17,376 bases of DNA from DASZZZ01 sp036260375 (GTDB lineage: Bacteria > Actinomycetota > CADDZG01 > WHSQ01). Below are positions 13,644-17,376 of this stretch, piece after piece; positions within the stretch are counted from its first letter, which is position 1, and each line of letters starts with the position of its first letter. Position numbers and translations under genes: made by a program. The stretch covers positions 1 to 17,376 of the forward strand of contig DASZZZ010000062.1 of the NCBI GenBank assembly GCA_036260375.1, given 5' to 3'. The notes below the pieces were generated by a model. It saw nothing but the letters and a program-made list of their open reading frames with translations. It made no database searches and was not told the origin of the DNA.

Positions 13644-14251
13644 CCGACGTCGAGAGCGCTCTGAGGAACGGTCCCGGCGACGGCGACGACGCCGACGCGC
13701 TCGAGCGCTTCGCGCGCGTCGCGACCGAGCGCGGGGCCGTGGACGTGGCGTACGCTACGATCGACTCGCCGCTCGGCCCCCTCGTCGTCGCCGCGACCGC
13801 GCGCGGGCTCGTGCGCGTCGCGTACGCGGACGAGCGCGCCGACACGGTCGTCGACGATCTCGCCCGCCGGCTGTCGCCACGCGTGCTCGCGGCGCCGCAC
13901 CGTCTCGACGGCGTGCGCCGGGCGCTCGACGACTACTTCGACCGGCGTCGCACCGATCTCGACATAACGCTCGACTGGAGCTTGACTGATGGCTTCACGC
14001 GCCGGGTGCTCCAGGCGACCGCGCGCATCCCGTACGGCTCGGTGTCGACCTACACGGAGATCGCGGGCCGCGCCGGCAGCCCGAGGGCGTCACGCGCCAC
14101 GGGCAACGCGCTCGGCTCGAACCCGATCCCGATCGTGGTCCCGTGCCACCGCGTGCTGCGCACCGGCGGCGCGCTCGGCGGCTACACCGGCGGCGTCCAC
14201 CGCAAGGAGTTCCTGCTGTCGCTCGAGGGCGCGCTACCGGCGACGACCTAG
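13640..14251 (+). CDS. ogt: Methylated-DNA--protein-cysteine methyltransferase (Ogt/MGMT type)
   Basis: The 203-residue protein removes alkyl groups from O6-alkylguanine in DNA by irreversible transfer to its own cysteine. IPIVVPCHRVL (163-173) contains the acceptor Cys169 and His170; Glu190 in HRKEFLL completes the Cys-His-Glu network. TARIPYGSVSTYTEIAG (127-143) and SRATGNALGSNP (151-162) are the DNA-binding helix region with the arginine finger (Arg152 by alignment). Residues 43-112 are the usual ribonuclease-like N-domain, starting SPLGPLVVAAT. The first 36 residues are an acidic extension not needed for repair, without cysteine or histidine. The gene is translationally coupled to the ECF sigma factor through ATGA, hinting at joint control of an alkylation response. 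Its TAG shares a CTAG with the stop of the convergent hydrolase. Confidence 0.93.
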   Translation: MTDVESALRNGPGDGDDADALERFARVATERGAVDVAYATIDSPLGPLVVAATARGLVRVAYADERADTVVDDLARRLSPRVLAAPHRLDGVRRALDDYFDRRRTDLDITLDWSLTDGFTRRVLQATARIPYGSVSTYTEIAGRAGSPRASRATGNALGSNPIPIVVPCHRVLRTGGALGGYTGGVHRKEFLLSLEGALPATT

Positions 14252-14907
14252 CGGGCCGCGGCGGCGACGACGACGCGGGCGAGCCACGGCGTCAGCGTGC
14301 GCACGAACGCGGGGTCGACCGCGTGCGGCAGCGGCGACTCGCGGTAGACGACGTCGGCCCCCGCGCCCTCGAGCAGCGCACGCGCGGCGCGGGCGAACTC
14401 GACCGAGATGACGTCGTCGTAGACGCCGTGGGCGATCGCGACGGGGAAGCCGGCGCGCGCGCCGAGGTCGACGTCGAAGCCCGGCACCTGCCGCACGAAC
14501 CCGCTCAGCGCGACGAGCCCCGCGGGCCGGGGCCGGCCGGCTCCGAGCGCGAGCGCGTACGACATCACCGCCCCCTGTGAGAAGCCGCCGAGGACCATGC
14601 GCTCGAGCGGCACGCCGTGCTCGGACGCGACGTCGTCGAGCCACGCCGCGGCGCGCTCGAACGACGGCCCGAACGTGTCCGGATCGGGGAAGCCGACGCG
14701 CCGGACGACGTACCAGTGCGCCCCGCCGGGCGGCAGCGACAGCGGGCCCCGCGGCGTCAGACCGAGGAGGCGGCGGTCCGGGTCGAGCAGCTCGAGCAGC
14801 GGCCACAGGTCGTGCTCGTCGGCGCCGCGTCCGTGGAACAGCACGAGCGCGCCGTCCGGCGGCGCGTCGGGCACGCGCACGCGGTGGACCAGGTCGCCGG
14901 TCGGCAT
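14248..14907 (-). CDS. Alpha/beta hydrolase, phospholipase/carboxylesterase family
   Basis: The 219-residue protein has the compact alpha/beta-hydrolase fold of the carboxylesterase/acyl-protein-thioesterase group (Abhydrolase_2). LVLFHGRGADEHDL (21-34) forms the oxyanion region, GGFSQGAVMS (107-116) is the nucleophile elbow with Ser110, AHGVYDDVI (159-167) carries the acid residue Asp164, and SPLPHAVDP (191-199) supplies His195. There is no signal peptide or membrane segment, so it should act in the cytoplasm on small esters or thioesters; the real substrate is unknown. It starts 19 bases after the LCP stop on the same strand and is probably co-transcribed with it. The stop overlaps that of the convergent ogt gene by four bases, with no room for a separate terminator. 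Confidence 0.9.
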   Translation of the reverse strand: MPTGDLVHRVRVPDAPPDGALVLFHGRGADEHDLWPLLELLDPDRRLLGLTPRGPLSLPPGGAHWYVVRRVGFPDPDTFGPSFERAAAWLDDVASEHGVPLERMVLGGFSQGAVMSYALALGAGRPRPAGLVALSGFVRQVPGFDVDLGARAGFPVAIAHGVYDDVISVEFARAARALLEGAGADVVYRESPLPHAVDPAFVRTLTPWLARVVVAAAAR

Positions 14908-14926
14908 CGCGACACGTTACCCGGCC

Positions 14927-16387
14927 CTACTCGCGGCAGACCTCCGGCAGCGCGCCCGGCTTCGGGATCGGGATCGGCAGGATCTGCACGATCTTGCGGG
15001 TGCGAAAGCGCGTGCCGACGACGACGGCGACGTCGACGCCCGGGGCGACGTTGCCGCGCGTCAGCTCGGCCCCCGGAAGCGCCGCCGCGACGAGCTCGGC
15101 CATCTTGCGCGCCTCGGGCTCGTAGCGGACGACCGTGTCGCGGTGGCCGGTCCGGCCCGCGTCGTCGACGTCCTCGATCACGACGCTGCCCGTCGCCGTG
15201 CGCGTCGCGTCCTCGAGCTCGCCGGCAGCCTCCTCGGCGCGGCCCGCGACGGCGGTGCCGTTGTAGACGCCGACGCGCACGGTCGACGGGTCGATGCTCG
15301 GGACGTCGTCGGCGGCTGCGGGCGACACGTTGTCGGCCATCGCCTCGAACATCGCCTTCATCGCGGGGCGGTCGGGCACGACGATGCTCGCCCCACCCTC
15401 GGTCGTGCCGGTGCCGAGGTTCGGCACCGTGTAGGCCTCGTAGTTGTTCGGGTCGAACGACCGGAACCGCTGGAGGATGCCGTAGAGCTCCCACAAGCCG
15501 GTGTCGTCGTCGATCCGGAGGTTGTCGCCTGCGACGCGCCGCAGCTCGAGGACGCGCGTCCAGCTCAGGAACGTGCCCGGCGACGTGAGCTTGTCGATCG
15601 CCGCCGCGAGGAACTTCTGCTGGTTCTGGATGCGCGCGAAGTCTCCCTCCCCGAAGACCTTGCGCGACCGCACGAAGCGGATCGCGCGGTCGCCGTCGAA
15701 CGTCACCATGCCGATCTCGTCGGCGGTGACCTCGATGCCGGTCGCCGGGTCGAACGGAATCGGCTCCGGGACGCACACCTCGACGCCCCCGAGCGCGTCG
15801 ACGAGGTCGCGGAACCCGGCGATGTTGATCTGCGCGTAGTGGTTGATGCGGAGGCCGGTGAGGTCGATGATCGTCTGCGCCAGCGCCGACTTGCCGAGCT
15901 GCAACGCCTCGTTGATCTTCATCATGTCGCCGTTCGACGCGCGCACCCATAGATCGCGCGGGAACTGAACCATCGTCACGTGGTCCGTCTCGGGGTCGAC
16001 GTGGGCGAGGATGAGCGTGTCGGCGCGCTGCCCGGTGACCTGCGTGCCGTCGGCGAGCTCGTCGTCGGCCCCGAGCTTCTCCTGCTCCGCCTCGGTCAGC
16101 CCCTCGCGCGAGTCGGAGCCGACGAGGAGCACGTTGAACGGCTCCTCCGCGGTCTCCGTCGGCACGATCGGGGCGACGGGATCCTGGACGTCGTCTTCGA
16201 GGCCGTAGTAGTACCACGCCGCGTAGCCGGCGACTCCTCCGAGCAGCAACAGGACGACGAGCGGGATCCACACCCACTTGCGGCGCAGCCATCGAAAGCG
16301 CTTGCGGTCGCGCGTGCGGACGCTCCGGACCATGCCGGAGAGGTCGTAGGAGTGGGCGCCGCGCCTGCGGCGAAACGGGTTGCGCAT
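14927..16387 (-). CDS. LCP-family (LytR-CpsA-Psr) glycopolymer transferase with LytR_C domain
   Basis: This 486-residue membrane-anchored protein should transfer a polyprenyl-diphosphate-linked glycopolymer to peptidoglycan on the outer face of the membrane. A basic cytoplasmic tail (1-39) precedes a single transmembrane helix (40-62). The LCP domain (about 84-266) has NVLLVGSDSR (85-94), RADTLILAHVD (121-131), MVQFPRDLWV (139-148), KINEAL (157-162), FDGDRAIRFVRSRK (230-243) and EGDFARIQNQQKFL (247-260); the aspartates and arginines that bind the polyprenyl diphosphate are present. A LytR_C domain follows at 369-458 (VRVGVYNGTAVAG). The start is ATG 16387; the Shine-Dalgarno sequence is weak, and CATAAT lies just 11 bases upstream. 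It is the natural partner for the glycan locus 4-14 kb away, although other wall polymers are equally possible substrates. Confidence 0.94.
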   Translation of the reverse strand: MRNPFRRRRGAHSYDLSGMVRSVRTRDRKRFRWLRRKWVWIPLVVLLLLGGVAGYAAWYYYGLEDDVQDPVAPIVPTETAEEPFNVLLVGSDSREGLTEAEQEKLGADDELADGTQVTGQRADTLILAHVDPETDHVTMVQFPRDLWVRASNGDMMKINEALQLGKSALAQTIIDLTGLRINHYAQINIAGFRDLVDALGGVEVCVPEPIPFDPATGIEVTADEIGMVTFDGDRAIRFVRSRKVFGEGDFARIQNQQKFLAAAIDKLTSPGTFLSWTRVLELRRVAGDNLRIDDDTGLWELYGILQRFRSFDPNNYEAYTVPNLGTGTTEGGASIVVPDRPAMKAMFEAMADNVSPAAADDVPSIDPSTVRVGVYNGTAVAGRAEEAAGELEDATRTATGSVVIEDVDDAGRTGHRDTVVRYEPEARKMAELVAAALPGAELTRGNVAPGVDVAVVVGTRFRTRKIVQILPIPIPKPGALPEVCRE

Positions 16388-16398
16388 GTCTCGCCCCG

Positions 16399-16404
16399 AT
16401 TATG
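16399..16404 (-). promoter_or_regulatory. -10 element of the LCP gene promoter
   Basis: On the minus strand CATAAT (16404 to 16399) matches TATAAT at five of six bases in an otherwise GC-rich region. It ends 11 bases before the LCP start codon, predicting a very short leader of about five bases. No clear -35 hexamer is seen at 16-18 bases upstream. The hairpin repeats begin about 40 bases further upstream. Confidence 0.4.
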
Positions 16405-16445
16405 TCGCCGCCCGCGCACTGTGCACGGCATCGCGCGCGCCGACG

Positions 16446-16520
16446 AGCGAAGGGCGCACGTGAGTCGGGGCCGACTCAGAACGGTTTGGAGTGCCCCGGC
16501 CACGTGCGCCCGGAGCGGTC
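16446..16520. repeat. Intergenic hairpin repeat, copy 1
   Basis: This 75-base unit is repeated 89 bases later with a single mismatch, and bases 16451-16520 are identical to 16540-16609. Within it GGGCGCACGTG (16452-16462) pairs with CACGTGCGCCC (16501-16511), CGGGGC (16466-16471) with GCCCCG (16493-16498), and ACTC (16474-16477) with GAGT (16489-16492). That makes a 60-base imperfect hairpin of 21 base pairs with an 11-base loop. A competing small hairpin GAGTCG/CGACTC lies at 16462-16477. It sits between the fumarase/aspartase stop and the LCP promoter. It could be a terminator, a protein-binding site or a dispersed repeat; the sequence alone does not decide. Confidence 0.9.
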
Positions 16521-16534
16521 ACGCGCGACGGACC

Positions 16535-16609
16535 AGCGGAGGGCGCACGTGAGTCGGGGCCGACTCAGAACGGTTTGGAGTGCCCCGGCCACGTGCGCCC
16601 GGAGCGGTC
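16535..16609. repeat. Intergenic hairpin repeat, copy 2
   Basis: This is the second tandem copy, separated from copy 1 by 14 unrelated bases (16521-16534). All pairing segments are conserved: outer arms at 16541-16551 and 16590-16600, inner arms at 16555-16560 and 16582-16587, and 16563-16566 with 16578-16581. It ends 12 bases before the fumarase/aspartase stop codon (16622), so it would be the first structure met by transcription leaving that gene. Confidence 0.9.
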
Positions 16610-16621
16610 GCGACGCGCGCG

Positions 16622-17376
16622 TCAGCGCCCCGGCACGCCCGGCTCGGTCATCGGCATGGCGTCGAGCACCTTGTCGAGCTGGTCGGCGTCCATGATCCCC
16701 TTCTCGAGCACGATCTCGCGGATCGTCTTGCGTCGCTCGAAGGCCTCCTTGGCGAGCTTCGCCGCGTCCTCGTAGCCGATGTAGTCGGTGAGCGCGGTGC
16801 ACAGCATCAGCGACTGCTCCATGAGGTTGCGGCACTGCTCCTCGTCCGCCCGGATGCCGACGACGAGCCGCTCGGTGAACGCGCGCACGCCGTTGCGCAG
16901 GATCGTCATGCCGAACAGGAGGTTGAAGGCGAACGACGGCCAGAACACGTTGAGGTCGAGCTGACCATTGTGCGCCGCCAGCGAGCAGACCTCGTCGAAC
17001 CCGATGACCTGGAAGCACACCATGTTCATCATCTCGGCCATCGACGGATTGACCTTGCCTGGCATGATCGACGAGCCCGGCTGCACGGGCGGAAGCACGA
17101 TCTCGGCGATCGCGGTACGGGGCCCCGAGGCGAGCAGCCGGAGGTCGGACGCGATCCGGGAGATCTCGACGGCCGCGTTGCGCAGCGCGCTCGAGACGTG
17201 CGCCATGTCCCCGCCGGATTGGATCAAGCGGAAGAAGTTCTCGCCGCGGCGCACGTCGAAGCCGGTCAGATCGCGCAGGTGACGCACGATGCCGTCGATG
17301 TAGTCCTCTTCTGCGTTGATGCCCGTCCCCGCGACTCTCGAGGAGCTCAACATCGGCGCGACCGCCGCGGGGACGG
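16622..17376 (-). CDS. Class II fumarase/aspartase superfamily lyase, C-terminal part (cut by window edge)
   Basis: About 251 C-terminal residues are present, roughly half of a typical 460-470-residue enzyme. The frame is still open at 17376, so the methionine at 17353 is internal. The family signature GSSIMPGKVNP holds the catalytic serine loop. It is preceded by LRLLASGPR and EIVLPPVQP, and followed by NMVCFQVIGFDE, AHNGQLDLNVFWP and the C-terminal GIRADEEQC and YIGYEDAAKLAKEA segments. The superfamily carries out reversible addition or elimination across fumarate (water in fumarase C, ammonia in aspartase). The surroundings of the signature look somewhat more like aspartate ammonia-lyase, but the residues that separate the two activities lie largely outside the window. 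It is a central-metabolism gene with no evident link to the glycan locus, and it ends just before the tandem hairpin repeats. Confidence 0.9.
   Translation of the reverse strand, partial: VPAAVAPMLSSSRVAGTGINAEEDYIDGIVRHLRDLTGFDVRRGENFFRLIQSGGDMAHVSSALRNAAVEISRIASDLRLLASGPRTAIAEIVLPPVQPGSSIMPGKVNPSMAEMMNMVCFQVIGFDEVCSLAAHNGQLDLNVFWPSFAFNLLFGMTILRNGVRAFTERLVVGIRADEEQCRNLMEQSLMLCTALTDYIGYEDAAKLAKEAFERRKTIREIVLEKGIMDADQLDKVLDAMPMTEPGVPGR

Noticed and set aside
16446..16609. Tandem repeats considered as a minimal CRISPR array
   Set aside because: There are only two units of about 75 bases with a 14-base separator, far from CRISPR repeat/spacer sizes, and there are no cas genes.
16476..17018. Open frames running through the repeats on either strand as a possible small repeat-containing protein gene
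   Set aside because: The frames exist because the repeat period keeps stops out. They overlap the lyase gene, lack a start with ribosome-binding site and have no recognisable domain.
17351..17353. ATG at 17353 as the start of the lyase gene
   Set aside because: The reading frame stays open to the window edge and the resulting protein would lack the N-terminal half of the fumarase/aspartase fold, so the gene is cut by the window.

Overview
The window is very GC-rich (roughly 70% or more by eye). It is densely packed, starts many genes with GTG and lacks T-tract terminators, all of which point to a high-GC actinobacterium. The protein flavour (arginine- and alanine-rich glycosyltransferases, an N-terminal GWGHGIGMSQYG-type SpoIID/LytB protein, an LCP protein with a LytR_C tail) suggests the Thermoleophilia/Solirubrobacterales side of the phylum. 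That placement is an impression from sequence style, not a database result.

From 1 to about 10.2 kb the window is a cell-surface polysaccharide locus built around a divergent promoter at about 6625-6704. Leftwards (minus strand) run a GDP-fucose-synthase-like reductase, a GT4 glycosyltransferase, a secreted SpoIID/LytB protein, a four-helix EamA/DMT membrane protein and an NDP-sugar nucleotidyltransferase. After a 155-base gap come the initiating polyprenyl-phosphate sugar transferase and the start of a WecG/TagA/CpsF transferase cut by the window edge. Rightwards (plus strand) run three more GT4-type glycosyltransferases and, after a 63-base gap, an MFS exporter. Most junctions are 4-base ATGA/GTGA or 1-base TGATG overlaps, so the genes are probably translationally coupled. 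Together they could make nucleotide sugars, start a glycan on undecaprenyl phosphate and extend it. No Wzx flippase, Wzy polymerase, ABC exporter or GDP-mannose dehydratase lies in the window.

From 11.6 to 14.9 kb is a mixed block. It holds a secreted subtilisin-like S8 protease (minus), convergent with the MFS gene across a GC hairpin. Divergent from the protease is an ECF-type sigma factor overlapping an Ogt-like DNA alkyltransferase. A phospholipase/carboxylesterase-type hydrolase follows on the minus strand, and its stop codon shares a CTAG with the alkyltransferase stop.

From 14.9 kb to the end, all on the minus strand, are an LCP (LytR-CpsA-Psr) glycopolymer ligase, which may attach the locus's polymer to peptidoglycan, and the C-terminal part of a class II fumarase/aspartase. 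Between them lies the most striking non-coding structure: two tandem copies, 89 bases apart and identical over 70 bases, each able to fold into a long imperfect hairpin. A fragment of the same element sits in the MFS/protease gap 4.8 kb away. The most unusual features are this repeat, the paired leaderless-type divergent promoter, the sigma factor-alkyltransferase pair without a visible anti-sigma gene, and the SpoIID protein inside a glycan operon.
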